Assembly (NCBI RefSeq): GCF_900129615.1
Contig: NZ_FQWI01000009.1
Location: 124,001-188,000, forward strand
Source of the DNA: Pectobacterium carotovorum
GTDB lineage: Bacteria; Pseudomonadota; Gammaproteobacteria; Enterobacterales; Enterobacteriaceae
Reading direction: 5' to 3'
DNA length: 64,000 bases
Position numbers and translations under genes: made by a program. The notes under the pieces were generated by a model. That model was not told the origin of the DNA and did not search any database. It was given only the letters and a program-made list of their open reading frames with translations. Positions within the stretch are counted from its first letter, which is position 1; each line of letters begins with the position of its first letter. This document shows, in pieces, positions 54,192 to 64,000 of this stretch.

Positions 54192-54313
54192 AAAAGACTG
54201 ATCTTATCCATGTGGCGCGACAGCATGGATAGCTAATTTTCCCGCTATGGTACTAAAACCCACACCCCTCTCACAGAGGTAAATGCTACTGCCACACGCT
54301 AATTATAACAGGG

Positions 54314-55597
54314 CTAATTCTTTAGCCATTTTCCGGTCAGCGTTGTGCCGAGGCAAAATGCCATAAGCCACGCGATAAGCATGTCTCGTGAATAGAGAAT
54401 GACATCGCTAAGTCCATACATCAGCAGGGCAAAAAGCAATGCGGCCGAGAGGTGGCTGCGTAGAACAAAAAATGAAAAATAAAACAAAGAGGCATAGAGC
54501 AACACAAGCAATATTGCTCCCGGCAACCCCTTAAGGGAAAAGGCATCAATCACTTCGTTATGCAGATGGATATCCAAATATCCTACTGCACCAGATAGTT
54601 CAGACTCTTGTTTTGCTTGTGCAATAATATGTTCCGCACGCTGTTCAGCCGATTGCCCCAATAACGCTTCTTCCCCAGCTTCTATACCTGATTGGTACAT
54701 CGCAATGCGCGCACCCACCGATGTCATGCTGTTGTTCATGCTATAGCTGTGTATATCGTTAATCAGGTCGCTGATACGTTGGTGAAGCGTATCCTGGAAA
54801 AGGAATAAACACAGGAGAATAGTGGCCGATGAACCGATAAATGCCTTGATAAATAAACGCTTATTGTGTCTGACTTCTGACAATAAAATGGTCGCGCCAA
54901 CAATAGGATAGACGAATATAGCCGCTCGAGTTTCTGTCAGGAAAATAGCGATGGTGACTAACAGAAAATGTCCCAGATAGAGATAATACTTATAGGCTGA
55001 ATCGAGCTTAAGCAGTGCTTGCGCGCTTAACGCACCAATAAAGGTAAGAAAATAGGCTGCACTGGTTGCGGTGCCAAATACCAACGCAATACGGTGCATT
55101 CCACTGAACAATGACTGATAAAACGCATAGCTCAGCGTTAACACACAAATTGCGATGATGTAGAAGAGTGGCTGTTGCCGATTTTTTTGCGAGATATGCA
55201 GGACCGTCAGCAGGATGAATGCCCCCAGAATACCGGCATGCGCGGATGTCCTGTAGGCGTTATACACATAAGGGAAAAGGCTATCGGGTTGATAATAGTG
55301 GTGATACCAAATGAGATTGGTTAAGCCGATAGCCAGCAGGCAAAGTGGAATCAGTAACAGCCGCTTAGCCACGATTACTGTTCTTAAGTGTGTCGCCACA
55401 TAAAAAACAGATAGCGAGCCCGTGAGATAAAAAAGCCACCCGGCAATAATGCTACTAAATGGCATAATGGCTAATGTGAGTAAACAGCCGGGGAAAACCG
55501 CTTTAAGCGCGACAGCCGAACTTATACTGGGCGTTTTTCCCAGTTCGTACCTTAATTCATTGAGCATGTATTTGTTCACAGTCGGGAGCGATATCAC
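54314..55597 (-). CDS. waaL: O-antigen ligase WaaL
   Basis: A polytopic membrane protein of about 427 residues with around 12 helices. It carries the WaaL-type motif H-N-x9-G-x2-G ([15 protein letters not shown]) in the large periplasmic loop and an arginine in [11 protein letters not shown]. It joins O-antigen or other polymer to the lipid A-core at the periplasmic side. GTG 55597 overlaps the waaC stop as GTGA; ATG 55567 is an alternative start. Confidence 0.9.
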   Translation of the reverse strand: MISLPTVNKYMLNELRYELGKTPSISSAVALKAVFPGCLLTLAIMPFSSIIAGWLFYLTGSLSVFYVATHLRTVIVAKRLLLIPLCLLAIGLTNLIWYHHYYQPDSLFPYVYNAYRTSAHAGILGAFILLTVLHISQKNRQQPLFYIIAICVLTLSYAFYQSLFSGMHRIALVFGTATSAAYFLTFIGALSAQALLKLDSAYKYYLYLGHFLLVTIAIFLTETRAAIFVYPIVGATILLSEVRHNKRLFIKAFIGSSATILLCLFLFQDTLHQRISDLINDIHSYSMNNSMTSVGARIAMYQSGIEAGEEALLGQSAEQRAEHIIAQAKQESELSGAVGYLDIHLHNEVIDAFSLKGLPGAILLVLLYASLFYFSFFVLRSHLSAALLFALLMYGLSDVILYSRDMLIAWLMAFCLGTTLTGKWLKN

Positions 55598-56577
55598 TCG
55601 CCTGATGCAGGTAATTCTATCAGCTTCTCTAATTTCTGATGGATGAGACTAGCGGGAATAGTCTCCATTTTCTGGCTTTCAGACATTTCCACTACTTGGT
55701 TCATCCCGTAGCCGCCAATCAGCCCTGGGTCGGTTGGTCCGTATAGGGTGATATTCGGACGATCCAGCGCTGCTGTCAGGTGGCTAAGCCCGGTATCGAC
55801 GGAGACAACGGCGCTGGCACCCGCGAGTACCTCGGCAACCTGTTGCAGCGTAAGGCGTGGTAAGACTTCAACGTGTGGAAAGCCTTCGGCCAGCCGTAAT
55901 GCACGCTGGTGCTCATGCTCCGCTCCCCAGGGGAGTTTGATGTGTAGTCCACTCGGTGCTAATAGGGTAATCAGCTCACGCCAGTGCGTTTCCGGCCAGT
56001 GTTTTTCATCACGCGTCGTGGCGTGGAGAAACACCAGATAGTGGTTGGTGTCTGCGGGCGACTGGGAGAGAAAACGCGAGGCAATCGCATAATCGCCACG
56101 CTCGGTGGGTTTCCGATAGTTCAGGCTGGCGGCAAACAGCTCCCGCACGCGCTCGACAGCATGTTGTCGGCGGCTTATCGGGTGGCGATAGTTATAAAAC
56201 CAGCTTGCCAGCGGCTCGCGCGCGCTTTTGCAATCCAAGCCGTGTTTCTTTCCGTTGGCGAGTCGCGTAACCAGCAACGCGCTTTTAATCAGCCCTTGTG
56301 CATCAATAACTGCATCGTAGCGGTGCTGGCGTAGCTGGCGCATAAATTCTGCACGTTCCTGACGTATCGGGGCACTGAACCAACTTTTGCGCCAGCGGCG
56401 TATCGCGACTGGAATCACGCGAGAAACCGCCGGATGCCAGCTGGGCACTTGCGCGAAACCTTCTTCAACCACCCAATCGAATTGGATACCAGGAATCGCC
56501 TGCATCGCGTCGGTTAAGGCTGGCAAGGTGTGCAGCACATCGCCCATTGACGACGTTTTCACGATCAGCACTCTCAT
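55594..56577 (-). CDS. waaC: LPS heptosyltransferase I
   Basis: A 327-residue GT9 enzyme: [19 protein letters not shown] at the start, [12 protein letters not shown], and [34 protein letters not shown] in the donor half. It transfers the first L-glycero-D-manno-heptose to Kdo. It overlaps waaF by 4 bases and waaL by 4 bases, so the four genes from hldD to waaL are tightly coupled. Confidence 0.96.
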   Translation of the reverse strand: MRVLIVKTSSMGDVLHTLPALTDAMQAIPGIQFDWVVEEGFAQVPSWHPAVSRVIPVAIRRWRKSWFSAPIRQERAEFMRQLRQHRYDAVIDAQGLIKSALLVTRLANGKKHGLDCKSAREPLASWFYNYRHPISRRQHAVERVRELFAASLNYRKPTERGDYAIASRFLSQSPADTNHYLVFLHATTRDEKHWPETHWRELITLLAPSGLHIKLPWGAEHEHQRALRLAEGFPHVEVLPRLTLQQVAEVLAGASAVVSVDTGLSHLTAALDRPNITLYGPTDPGLIGGYGMNQVVEMSESQKMETIPASLIHQKLEKLIELPASGE

Positions 56578-57677
56578 GCATCTGCTCCCGGTTCCAGATT
56601 TTCTCCTGGAGTGGGACTTTCTTTTGGAACGAGGCTTTCTCTTGGAACAATATAGTTATCCAGTGCGCTGAGCACGCGCTCGGGCTGAATGTCGATCAAA
56701 CTCTGGTGATAACCCTGTTCGGCGTCCCCTTTACGCACCCGGTGATAGCCGGTAATCAGGCGAATCACCTCGGCCTGATGGGATAGCGGCGGGGTAAAAT
56801 CAGGGCTGCTTGGACCGTAAAGTGCGACCAGCGGACGATGAAGTGCCGCAGCAACGTGCATGAGCCCAGAGTCGTTGCTGACGACGGCGTGACAGGCGGC
56901 AATGAGCACTACCGCTTGTTCCAGCGAGGTTTTCCCCGCCAGATTAGCGCAATGCTGTCGTGCGTCTTCCGTCAATCCTTGAAGGATGTCGTCGCAGGCC
57001 GAACGGTCATTGGCCGAACCGAACAGCGCTATCTGGTAGCCGCGTTCAATCAGTGATTGTGCCAGCGCCGCATAGTGATAATGCGGCCAGCGTTTGGCAG
57101 GGCCGAATTCGGCACCGGGGCAAAAACCGATGATGGGGCGCGCATCGCTGAGGTTAAACGCCTGCGTCATGTCCGCAATTTCGGTCTGATTGACCTGTAA
57201 CTGCGGCCACAGTAACGGCTGCGGCAGATCCTCAGCACGGTGGATGCGGCTACGATCGTAGGCTAACGCGGTATAGCGCTGCACCATCAGCGGAAATGCG
57301 GTTTTATCCAGCACGCGTACGTCGTTCAGCAGCCCGTAACGCATTTCGCCACGCCAGCCTGTACGCTGCGGAATATTAGCAAAGAAAGGGACCAGCGCGG
57401 ATTTAAAGGAGTTGGGCAGCACGTAAGCGCGGTCATAGCCCGCATCGCGCAGCGATACGCCAAGACGGCGACGTTCGCCCAGCTCAAGTGCGCCGTGACC
57501 TAGCGGCATGGCTAACGCCTGATTGACTTCCGGCATCCGTGCCAGCAGCGGACGGCACCAGGCTGGCGCCATCACGTCAATGACCGCTTCCGGGTGTTCA
57601 GCCTTCAACGTGCGATAAAGGCTGTGCGACATCATCATATCGCCGACCCAGGAAGGGCCGATGACCAAAATTTTCAT
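56574..57677 (-). CDS. waaF: LPS heptosyltransferase II
   Basis: A 367-residue GT9 enzyme that adds the second core heptose. MKILVIGPSWVGDMMMSHSL starts it, and FCPGAEFGPAKRWP and SNDSGLMHVAAAL are donor-side features. It is about 19 residues longer than E. coli WaaF because of a repeated Pro/Glu tail, encoded by tandem 18-base units at the 3' end. The tail lies beyond the catalytic fold, so activity should not depend on it. Confidence 0.95.
   Translation of the reverse strand: MKILVIGPSWVGDMMMSHSLYRTLKAEHPEAVIDVMAPAWCRPLLARMPEVNQALAMPLGHGALELGERRRLGVSLRDAGYDRAYVLPNSFKSALVPFFANIPQRTGWRGEMRYGLLNDVRVLDKTAFPLMVQRYTALAYDRSRIHRAEDLPQPLLWPQLQVNQTEIADMTQAFNLSDARPIIGFCPGAEFGPAKRWPHYHYAALAQSLIERGYQIALFGSANDRSACDDILQGLTEDARQHCANLAGKTSLEQAVVLIAACHAVVSNDSGLMHVAAALHRPLVALYGPSSPDFTPPLSHQAEVIRLITGYHRVRKGDAEQGYHQSLIDIQPERVLSALDNYIVPRESLVPKESPTPGENLEPGADA
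56577..56648 (-). repeat. Tandem 18-base repeat at the 3' end of waaF
   Basis: Four imperfect 18-base units encode VPRESL, VPKESP, TPGENL and EPGADA as the final residues of WaaF. Unit 1 reads GTTCCAAGAGAAAGCCTC and unit 2 GTTCCAAAAGAAAGTCCC. The array runs directly into the waaC start. It looks like a short, variable-number tandem repeat. Confidence 0.75.
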
Positions 57678-57700
57678 ACCGCTTATGAATCCTTATCCGA

Positions 57701-58633
57701 TTAAACGGTACGGTTCAGCCAGGCCATATATTCCGCCACGCCTTCGGCGACGGTTTTGAACGGCTTGTCATAGCCTGCGGCACGCAAATTGGTGAGATCG
57801 GCTTGTGTATAAGCCTGATAGCGGCCTTTCAGTTTCTCAGGAAACTCGATGTATTCCACGCTGCCTTTCTGATGGAAGGCGAGAGTGGCATCGGCGACAG
57901 CCTGGAAGGATTCTGCGCGACCGGTACCGCAGTTGAAGATGCCGGAAACACCGTTTTGCCAGAACCACAGGTTGACGGCTGCGACATCACCGACGTAGAT
58001 AAAGTCACGTTGGAAGTTCTCGCTACCGGAGAACAGCTTCGGATTTTCGCCCTGATTAATCTGGTTGTTCAGGTGGAATGCGACGCTCGCCATGCTGCCT
58101 TTGTGGCCTTCGCGTGGTCCGTAGACGTTGAAATAGCGGAAGCCGCAGATCTGCGATTCAGCTTCTGGGAGAATTTCACGCACGTACTGATCGAACAGGA
58201 ACTTGGAGTAACCATAGACGTTCAGCGGCTGCTCGTATTGACGCTCTTCGATAAAGTTATCGTTACGACCGCCGTAGGTTGCGGCAGAAGAGGCATACAG
58301 GAACGGAATGTTGCGATCGAGGCAATAATGCAGCACGTCTTTAGAATACTGATAGTTGTTATCCATCATGTATTTGCCATCCCACTCGGTGGTGGAAGAG
58401 CAAGCGCCTTCATGGAATACGGCGTCGATATCGCCCAGATCGTCACCTGCAACGATGCTGGCGATGAAATCTTCTTTATCCACGTAATCTGCGATGTCCA
58501 GATCGACCAGATTGGCGAATTTGGTGCCGTCTTTCAGGTTATCGACAACCAGAATGTCCCGGTAGCCGATGTCATTCAGAGATTTTACGATATTGCTGCC
58601 GATAAAACCGGCACCGCCAGTAACGATAATCAT
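57701..58633 (-). CDS. hldD: ADP-L-glycero-D-manno-heptose 6-epimerase
   Basis: A 310-residue short-chain epimerase, the same length as E. coli HldD. It makes the activated heptose donor used by waaC, waaF and waaQ. NAD(P)-binding GGAGFIGSN lies at the N-terminus; the catalytic Y-x3-K is in YGYSKFLFD. Start chosen at ATG 58633 (MIIVTGG); an in-frame upstream extension to 58678 is not family-like. It opens the core heptose operon. Confidence 0.97.
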   Translation of the reverse strand: MIIVTGGAGFIGSNIVKSLNDIGYRDILVVDNLKDGTKFANLVDLDIADYVDKEDFIASIVAGDDLGDIDAVFHEGACSSTTEWDGKYMMDNNYQYSKDVLHYCLDRNIPFLYASSAATYGGRNDNFIEERQYEQPLNVYGYSKFLFDQYVREILPEAESQICGFRYFNVYGPREGHKGSMASVAFHLNNQINQGENPKLFSGSENFQRDFIYVGDVAAVNLWFWQNGVSGIFNCGTGRAESFQAVADATLAFHQKGSVEYIEFPEKLKGRYQAYTQADLTNLRAAGYDKPFKTVAEGVAEYMAWLNRTV

Positions 58634-58875
58634 GGGCGCGACCTTTATTAATCTTGCTGGTGAGGCACCGCGCCCCACACTGTTTATGACCGCTATAATA
58701 GCATTTCATTTTACCGCAAGCAGCCAGAGCTTAATTTATCCCGTGTTGCTCCGGCATTTTTAAGATGATTCAGGCCGTGACGAAGCCAGCATTTTCAGAC
58801 TGTTTACCCCGCATTTCTGCCCACATCCGCTAGCTTAAAAACCATAAAGCGATCTTTTTATGGGAGAGTCACGCT

Positions 58876-60072
58876 ATGCCTGCCGCGTTTTATCAACAAC
58901 TTACTACACAAATCATGGCCGCACGGACCGAGGGCGTGTTCAAGGAGGAACGCATCATCACCTCTGCGCAGCAGGCTGAAATCGAGGTGATGGACAGCGA
59001 CCGCCTGCTCAATTTCTGTGCCAATAATTATCTTGGTCTGGCGGATAGCCCCGAGCTGATTGCTGCTGCAAAAGCCGGCTTGGACAGCCACGGTTTTGGC
59101 ATGGCATCGGTGCGTTTCATCTGTGGAACGCAGGATATCCACAAACAGCTGGAGCGTAAGCTGGCGGATTTTCTGGGAATGGGCGACGCGATTCTCTATT
59201 CCTCCTGTTTTGATGCCAACGGTGGGCTGTTTGAAACACTGATGGGACCGGAGGATGCCATTATTTCCGATGCGCTCAATCATGCTTCGATCATCGACGG
59301 TATTCGGCTATCGAAGGCGCGACGCTATCGCTATGCCAATAATGATATGAGCCAGTTGGAAGCACAGCTGCAACTGGCAAGAGCGGAAGGGGCAAGACAC
59401 GTGATGATCGCCACCGACGGCGTTTTCTCGATGGATGGTGTGATTGCCGATTTGCAGGGAATTTGCGATCTGGCGGATCGTTATGATGCGCTAGTGATGG
59501 TGGATGATTCGCATGCGGTGGGGTTTGTCGGTGAACAAGGGCGCGGAACGCACGAATGCTGCGGGGTGATGAATCGCGTTGACATCATCACAGGGACGTT
59601 AGGCAAGGCGTTAGGGGGCGCGTCGGGCGGTTATACGGCGGGCAAGCATGAAGTGATCGACTGGCTGCGCCAACGTTCTCGACCCTATCTTTTTTCCAAC
59701 TCGCTAGCACCAGCCATTGTCACCGCGTCGCTCAGGGTTCTTGACCTGCTGGAACAGGGCGGAGAGCGGCGTGAACGTCTGTGGGCAAATGCCCGTCTAT
59801 TCCGTGAAAAGATGACGGCCGCAGGGTTCACGCTGGCGGGGGCCGACCACGCCATTATTCCCGTCATGTTGGGGGAGGCGCAGTTGGCACAAGACTTTGC
59901 GCAGGCGCTACAGCGGGAAGGCGTTTATGTCGCAGGCTTTTTTTATCCCGTTGTCCCCCTCGGTCAGGCGCGTATTCGTACTCAAATGTCAGCCGCCCAT
60001 ACGCCGCAGCAAATCGAATTCGCCGTTGAGGCTTTTATCCGCGTGGGCAAACGTCTGGGTGTAATCATCTGA
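58876..60072 (+). CDS. kbl: 2-amino-3-ketobutyrate CoA ligase
   Basis: A 398-residue PLP enzyme, the same length as E. coli Kbl. It splits 2-amino-3-ketobutyrate with CoA into glycine and acetyl-CoA, the second step of threonine breakdown. The PLP lysine is K244 in [22 protein letters not shown] ribosome site precedes the ATG. tdh follows 10 bases downstream; the gene pair is divergent from hldD. Confidence 0.97.
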   Translation: MPAAFYQQLTTQIMAARTEGVFKEERIITSAQQAEIEVMDSDRLLNFCANNYLGLADSPELIAAAKAGLDSHGFGMASVRFICGTQDIHKQLERKLADFLGMGDAILYSSCFDANGGLFETLMGPEDAIISDALNHASIIDGIRLSKARRYRYANNDMSQLEAQLQLARAEGARHVMIATDGVFSMDGVIADLQGICDLADRYDALVMVDDSHAVGFVGEQGRGTHECCGVMNRVDIITGTLGKALGGASGGYTAGKHEVIDWLRQRSRPYLFSNSLAPAIVTASLRVLDLLEQGGERRERLWANARLFREKMTAAGFTLAGADHAIIPVMLGEAQLAQDFAQALQREGVYVAGFFYPVVPLGQARIRTQMSAAHTPQQIEFAVEAFIRVGKRLGVII

Positions 60073-60082
60073 GGAAACCATC

Positions 60083-61114
60083 ATGAAAGCATTGGCAAAA
60101 CTGCGGCCGGAAGAGGGCATCTGGATGGTGGACTCGCCTACGCCGGAGCTCGGGCATAACGACATCATGATTAAAATCCGCAAAAGCGCGATCTGCGGAA
60201 CGGATGTGCATATCTATAACTGGGACGAATGGTCGCAGAAGACGATTCCCGTTCCGATGGTCGTCGGGCATGAGTACGTTGGCGAAATTGTCGCTATCGG
60301 TCAAGAGGTTAACGGTTTTCATATTGGCGATCGTGTCTCTGGCGAAGGGCATATTACCTGCGGCTACTGCCGCAACTGTCGTGCCGGACGGCGTCATTTA
60401 TGCCGCAATGCCATTGGCGTCGGGGTAAACCGTCCCGGTTCGTTCGCGGAGTATCTGGTGATTCCTGCCTACAACGCGTTCCGCATTCCCGACAATATTT
60501 CTGACGAACTGGCCGCCATTTTCGATCCCTTCGGTAACGCGGTGCACACCGCACTGTCCTTCGATTTAGTGGGAGAAGATGTCTTGATTGCCGGAGCGGG
60601 GCCGATAGGCATGATGGCAGCGGCGGTGTGCCGTCACGTGGGGGCAAGGAATGTCGTGATTACCGATGTGAATGCGTACCGTCTGGATCTTGCCAGTAAA
60701 ATGGGGGCAACGCGCGCCGTCAATGTGGCGCAGGAAAATCTGGCGGACGTGATGATAGATCTGGGCATGACCGAGGGGTTTGATATTGGGCTGGAGATGT
60801 CGGGCGCGCCATCAGCCTTTCGCGCCATGCTGAAAGCGATGAATCACGGTGGACGCATCGCCATGCTGGGCATTCCGCATGAGCCGATGTCGATTGACTG
60901 GGGAGAGGTGATCTTTAAAGGGCTGTTTATCAAAGGTATCTATGGACGTGAAATGTTCGAAACCTGGTACAAAATGTCGGCGCTGATTCAGTCTGGATTG
61001 GATTTGTCACCGATTATCACCCACCGCTTTCACATTGATGAGTTCCAGAAAGGGTTCGATGCCATGCGTTCGGGTCAGTCGGGCAAGGTTATTCTCAATT
61101 GGGATGAGTCATAA
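60083..61114 (+). CDS. tdh: L-threonine 3-dehydrogenase
   Basis: A 343-residue zinc alcohol-dehydrogenase family enzyme that oxidises threonine to 2-amino-3-ketobutyrate. The catalytic zinc ligands are in ICGTDVHIY and GHEYVGE, with the structural zinc cysteines in [15 protein letters not shown] and the NAD-binding [11 protein letters not shown] in the second half. It forms the kbl-tdh operon, opposite in direction to yibQ with about 50 bases between stops. Confidence 0.97.
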   Translation: MKALAKLRPEEGIWMVDSPTPELGHNDIMIKIRKSAICGTDVHIYNWDEWSQKTIPVPMVVGHEYVGEIVAIGQEVNGFHIGDRVSGEGHITCGYCRNCRAGRRHLCRNAIGVGVNRPGSFAEYLVIPAYNAFRIPDNISDELAAIFDPFGNAVHTALSFDLVGEDVLIAGAGPIGMMAAAVCRHVGARNVVITDVNAYRLDLASKMGATRAVNVAQENLADVMIDLGMTEGFDIGLEMSGAPSAFRAMLKAMNHGGRIAMLGIPHEPMSIDWGEVIFKGLFIKGIYGREMFETWYKMSALIQSGLDLSPIITHRFHIDEFQKGFDAMRSGQSGKVILNWDES

Positions 61115-61165
61115 CCCTGCGATGACGAGTTCGTGCGATGTCAAAAGGGAAATGCACGCTCGGTA

Positions 61166-62113
61166 TTAAGGCTTCGCGTGCGTTTCGGTCTCGGCTGGCT
61201 CAATCCAGGTCTGCCAGCGGTGTTTGATAAACATTACCGGCGCGCTTTCCCGAATACTGCTACTCACCAGCTTGAAGAATACATCGTTCTTCACCGGTTC
61301 CGGCGGCTGTTTGACCTGACACTGCTGTATACCGCGGAACGGATTACGCGGTTTGACTGGCGGCTGCGGTTGAGGCTCATACTGCCGCGTCGGCTCATTA
61401 AGCAACTGGCTGGGACGGACTAAGACAATATCGGCATCCAGCGTGGGCAACATCTGCTGTAAGACGCGGATGGTTGAAGGGTGTGGGTGCCCGATAGCGA
61501 TGGCGGAACCGCTGCGGCGGGCGATTTGCACCGCGCGGGTAAACTGTTTGCGAATCTCGGCTTCGTTTTGCGAATCATCCAGAAAGACTTTGCGTTTGAT
61601 GACTTTGACGTTCGTTCCTGCCGCGGCCTGGCTCGATTGGCTGCTGCCAATGGTCATGCTATCGAGGAAATAGAGCTGGTAGGCGCTCAGTGCCTGCATG
61701 ACTTTTTGCATGCCGGGCAGACTGGCGGTCATCGCGCTGCCCATATGGTTGTTCAACCCCACGGCGTAAGGCACGTTATTGACGGATTGGCGAATAATGT
61801 GCTGAATTTCGTCGCTGCTCATGTCCGGGCGTAACGTATCGCGCTCCAGCGGCTGCTTGCTCATCGGTGCCATCGGCAGGTGGATCAGCACTTCTCGCCC
61901 TTGCTGGTGGGCTTTGGTTGCCATTTCACGAGCGTACGGCGCGTTGGGTAATACCGCGACGGAAATTGCTGTTGGCATCGCCAGAATCTGGTTCTCGTTA
62001 TGTGGACGATAGCCGAAATCATCGATGACGATGGAGAGTTTTCCGGCCAGCGCCAAAGGAGACAGGGCAAGCAGACTCAACGCCAATAACGGTGTTTTGG
62101 TTAAATAAGACAA
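61166..62113 (-). CDS. yibQ: Divergent polysaccharide deacetylase YibQ
   Basis: A 315-residue secreted protein of the divergent polysaccharide deacetylase family, similar in length to E. coli YibQ (319). After the signal peptide come GKLSIVIDDFGYRPHNENQ, HLPMAPMSKQPLE, NNHMGSAMT and KRKVFLDDSQNEAEIR. The start chosen is TTG 62113, with GGGAAG 6 bases upstream and giving a normal signal peptide; the site lies inside the end of envC. TTG is a rarer start codon, hence some doubt. It is encoded directly after envC. Confidence 0.9.
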   Translation of the reverse strand: MSYLTKTPLLALSLLALSPLALAGKLSIVIDDFGYRPHNENQILAMPTAISVAVLPNAPYAREMATKAHQQGREVLIHLPMAPMSKQPLERDTLRPDMSSDEIQHIIRQSVNNVPYAVGLNNHMGSAMTASLPGMQKVMQALSAYQLYFLDSMTIGSSQSSQAAAGTNVKVIKRKVFLDDSQNEAEIRKQFTRAVQIARRSGSAIAIGHPHPSTIRVLQQMLPTLDADIVLVRPSQLLNEPTRQYEPQPQPPVKPRNPFRGIQQCQVKQPPEPVKNDVFFKLVSSSIRESAPVMFIKHRWQTWIEPAETETHAKP

Positions 62114-62115
62114 GA

Positions 62116-63417
62116 CTATCTTCCCAGCCAAGGTTGTGGATTGACCGCCTGACCCTGACGACGGATTTCAAAATACAGTCCGGGCTGACTCTGCCCGCCG
62201 CTGGTGCCGACCAGCGCAATAGATTGTCCGGCCTTGACCTGAGCGCCAACGGAAACCAAGGCGCTCTGGTTATAGCCGTACAGGCTCATATCGCCTTTAC
62301 CATGCTGCACAACAACGACCAACCCGTAGCCCTGTAGCCAATCGGCCATCAGTACGGTTCCGTCGGCGATAGCTTTCACTTCCGTCCCTTCTGGTGCGGT
62401 AATCACCATGCCCTTCCAGCGTAATTCGCCCTGTAACGGTTCACCGAAGCGATGCTCGATGCGGCCGTTAACCGGCCAGATGGCTTGGCCAGAAGGCCGC
62501 CCTAAACCGCCGGTTCGGGCCATGAGTGAGCGTTCACCTTCAGTCGGTTTGTAACTGCTGCCGCTGCGTTTGGCCTGTTCTTCTTTAGCGCGAACTTTGG
62601 CGGCCTCGCGTGCTTCCCGTTCGGCGCGGGCTTTCGCTTCTCGCTCAGCGCGGGCGATCTGATCGCGCAACCGGGTTTCATTCTGGCGCAGTTCCGTCAA
62701 CTGCTGCTGATCTTTTTCCAGCGAGCTTTCCAGCGTCGATAGCGTTTTCTTTCGATCGGACTGTGCCTGCTCTAGCGTCTGCTGTTGTTGCTGTTGATCG
62801 CCCAGCAGCGTTTTTTGCTGTGCCTGTTTTTGTTCCAACTGGCGTTTTTGGTCAGCCAGCTCCACACGCGTTTGCTGCAATTCATTGATAGATTTCTGCC
62901 GCGCTTCATTCAGGTAGCCGAAATAGGCGAGGATGCGCTCGTTGCGCTGGCTTTCTTCTCCGCTCAGCATTAATTGCAGTGCGCTGTGCTGACCTTGCCG
63001 GAAGGCGGCGTCAAGCTGACGGGAAAGCAGCGTTTGTTGCTTATCCTGCTGAGATTGCAGTTTTGCGATAGAGGCGCTGAGGCTGGTTAATTCTTTATTG
63101 AGCGTAGACAGCGTATTGCGCGTTTCATGCAGTTGACGACTGGCCTGAGAGATGGACTGCTCCTGCTTTTTCAACTGCTGGACTAAGGCACTACGCTGCT
63201 TTTGTTGTTCTTGAACGCTTTTTTCTTTCGCGGCGATATCTTGTTGCAGGGTCTTAAGCTGTGCCTGATTATCTTCAGCCTGGCTGAGCGCGGGCAACAG
63301 CAAAACGCCAACGCAGAGTGCGCTGACGCAGCGGGTGAGTAGCCTTTGTAATGCGGATAAATGGCGATCGGCGCTACATGCCACTCGACTCTGTACAAAT
63401 AACGCGTTTTTACTCAT
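62116..63417 (-). CDS. envC: Murein hydrolase activator EnvC
   Basis: A 433-residue periplasmic protein. A signal sequence (about residues 25-47) is followed by a long coiled coil (about 50-280, rich in Gln and Lys) and a LytM/M23-like domain (about 315-433). The M23 domain lacks the usual catalytic zinc residues, so it does not cut murein itself but activates AmiA and AmiB at the division site. The start used (MSKNALFVQS) gives a long n-region. Confidence 0.94.
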   Translation of the reverse strand: MSKNALFVQSRVACSADRHLSALQRLLTRCVSALCVGVLLLPALSQAEDNQAQLKTLQQDIAAKEKSVQEQQKQRSALVQQLKKQEQSISQASRQLHETRNTLSTLNKELTSLSASIAKLQSQQDKQQTLLSRQLDAAFRQGQHSALQLMLSGEESQRNERILAYFGYLNEARQKSINELQQTRVELADQKRQLEQKQAQQKTLLGDQQQQQQTLEQAQSDRKKTLSTLESSLEKDQQQLTELRQNETRLRDQIARAEREAKARAEREAREAAKVRAKEEQAKRSGSSYKPTEGERSLMARTGGLGRPSGQAIWPVNGRIEHRFGEPLQGELRWKGMVITAPEGTEVKAIADGTVLMADWLQGYGLVVVVQHGKGDMSLYGYNQSALVSVGAQVKAGQSIALVGTSGGQSQPGLYFEIRRQGQAVNPQPWLGR

Positions 63418-63662
63418 AGCGGTGAATTATTCCACGATGAACAGCGGCTTACCAGTTGTCTCTTGTCTGATTTCTATTTCCAGACGTGACAAGCATGGCA
63501 CAAAGGCGGGCGTCTGGGCGCATCAATAGATAGATAAATGGAAAGCTCGCCGCAGATTCGATACGCTATATTGGCTTACTGGCTGTAATTGCCGTATCGC
63601 GCAGGTATACTCAGGAACCTTATATTTTTGTTGCTTAACTGATCCGGGAGTCGTTACACCCC

Positions 63663-64000
63663 ATGCAAGAGATTATGCCATTCATTAGCAAGCACCCTAT
63701 TTTGAGCATTTCTTGGGTTGCACTGTTGGTTGCGGTCATTGTGCTTACAGTGAAGAGTAAACTGTCGAACGTAAAAGAAGTGGTTCGCGGTGAAGCGATC
63801 CGACTGATTAATAAAGAAGATGCTGTCGTCGTTGATATCCGTAACCGTGACGACTATCGCCGTGGCCATATTGCCAGCGCATTTAACCTGTTGCCGAACG
63901 ACATTAAAAACGGCAGCGTAGGTGAACTTGAAAAACATAAGTCGCAGCCGATTATCGTGGTATGCGCCAACGGCCTCTCTTCACGCGAAGCGGCCGAGAA
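63663..64000 (+). CDS. yibN: Rhodanese-like membrane protein YibN, 3' end outside window
   Basis: The first 112 codons of a rhodanese-domain protein are visible. One N-terminal membrane helix (about 13-32) is followed by a rhodanese fold with [21 protein letters not shown] and the catalytic-site [12 protein letters not shown], where cysteine is conserved. It matches E. coli YibN in layout. It is divergent from envC; in E. coli the gpmM gene separates these two, but here only 245 bases do. The sequence ends before the stop codon. Confidence 0.9.
   Translation, partial: MQEIMPFISKHPILSISWVALLVAVIVLTVKSKLSNVKEVVRGEAIRLINKEDAVVVDIRNRDDYRRGHIASAFNLLPNDIKNGSVGELEKHKSQPIIVVCANGLSSREAAE

Noticed and set aside
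58634-58678. N-terminal extension of HldD
   Set aside because: The extra residues do not match the family, and the NAD-binding motif should start near residue 1.
60083-61114. Antisense frames across kbl and tdh
   Set aside because: They shadow well-supported enzymes with intact motifs.

Overview
The window looks like a chromosomal segment of a soft-rot enterobacterium, most likely Pectobacterium. Housekeeping genes are close to their E. coli counterparts in length and sequence (aldA, lldD, yicC, rph, pyrE, slmA, dut, coaBC, radC, rpmB, rpmG, mutM, coaD, waaA, hldD, kbl, tdh, yibQ, envC, yibN) and keep the enterobacterial rph-to-hldD order. Several accessory blocks interrupt them. The genus is inferred from gene order and remembered similarity, not from a database search. 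No tRNA, rRNA or CRISPR array was seen.

Left part (1-9.2 kb): a co-directional, overlapping set of a PAP2-like phosphatase (cut by the window edge), a sterol-desaturase-type hydroxylase and two tandem fatty-acid desaturases, probably one lipid-modifying operon. Then come an LprI-like periplasmic protein, aldA and lldD (lactaldehyde to lactate to pyruvate) and an AI-2E-family membrane protein.

Accessory and defence region (9.2-20.1 kb): a DUF596 gene with an unknown partner, two lipoproteins, a HipBA-type module with four operator-like palindromes, an unknown 100-residue gene among repeats, a McrBC-like restriction pair (DUF3578-McrB GTPase and a DUF2357/PD-(D/E)XK protein) and an AbiE toxin-antitoxin pair with two matched inverted repeats. 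A shared terminator separates it from yicC.

Peptide-use region (21-31.8 kb), lying between yicC and rph, which are neighbours in E. coli: a LysR regulator and a leftward operon encoding a YcjG-type dipeptide epimerase, a GsiABCD-like importer, a DmpA-type aminopeptidase, an M55 D-aminopeptidase and the isoaspartyl peptidase IaaA. It reads as uptake and hydrolysis of peptides with D- or iso-linked residues.

Core block (31.9-41.2 kb): rph-pyrE with the pyrE attenuator, slmA, dut, coaBC, radC, rpmB-rpmG with a strong promoter and a structured leader, mutM, a WaaH-like glycosyltransferase, coaD and waaA.

LPS core region (41.4-58.6 kb), all leftward: hldD-waaF-waaC-waaL, then a perfect JUMPstart/ops element and waaQ-waaG, two GT8 enzymes, waaE, and an AT-rich variable part with FdtA/FdtB-type amino-sugar genes, a GNAT acyltransferase, several glycosyltransferases and an IS1-like relic. 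The window closes with kbl-tdh, yibQ-envC and the start of yibN; gpmM, which separates yibN from envC in E. coli, is absent.
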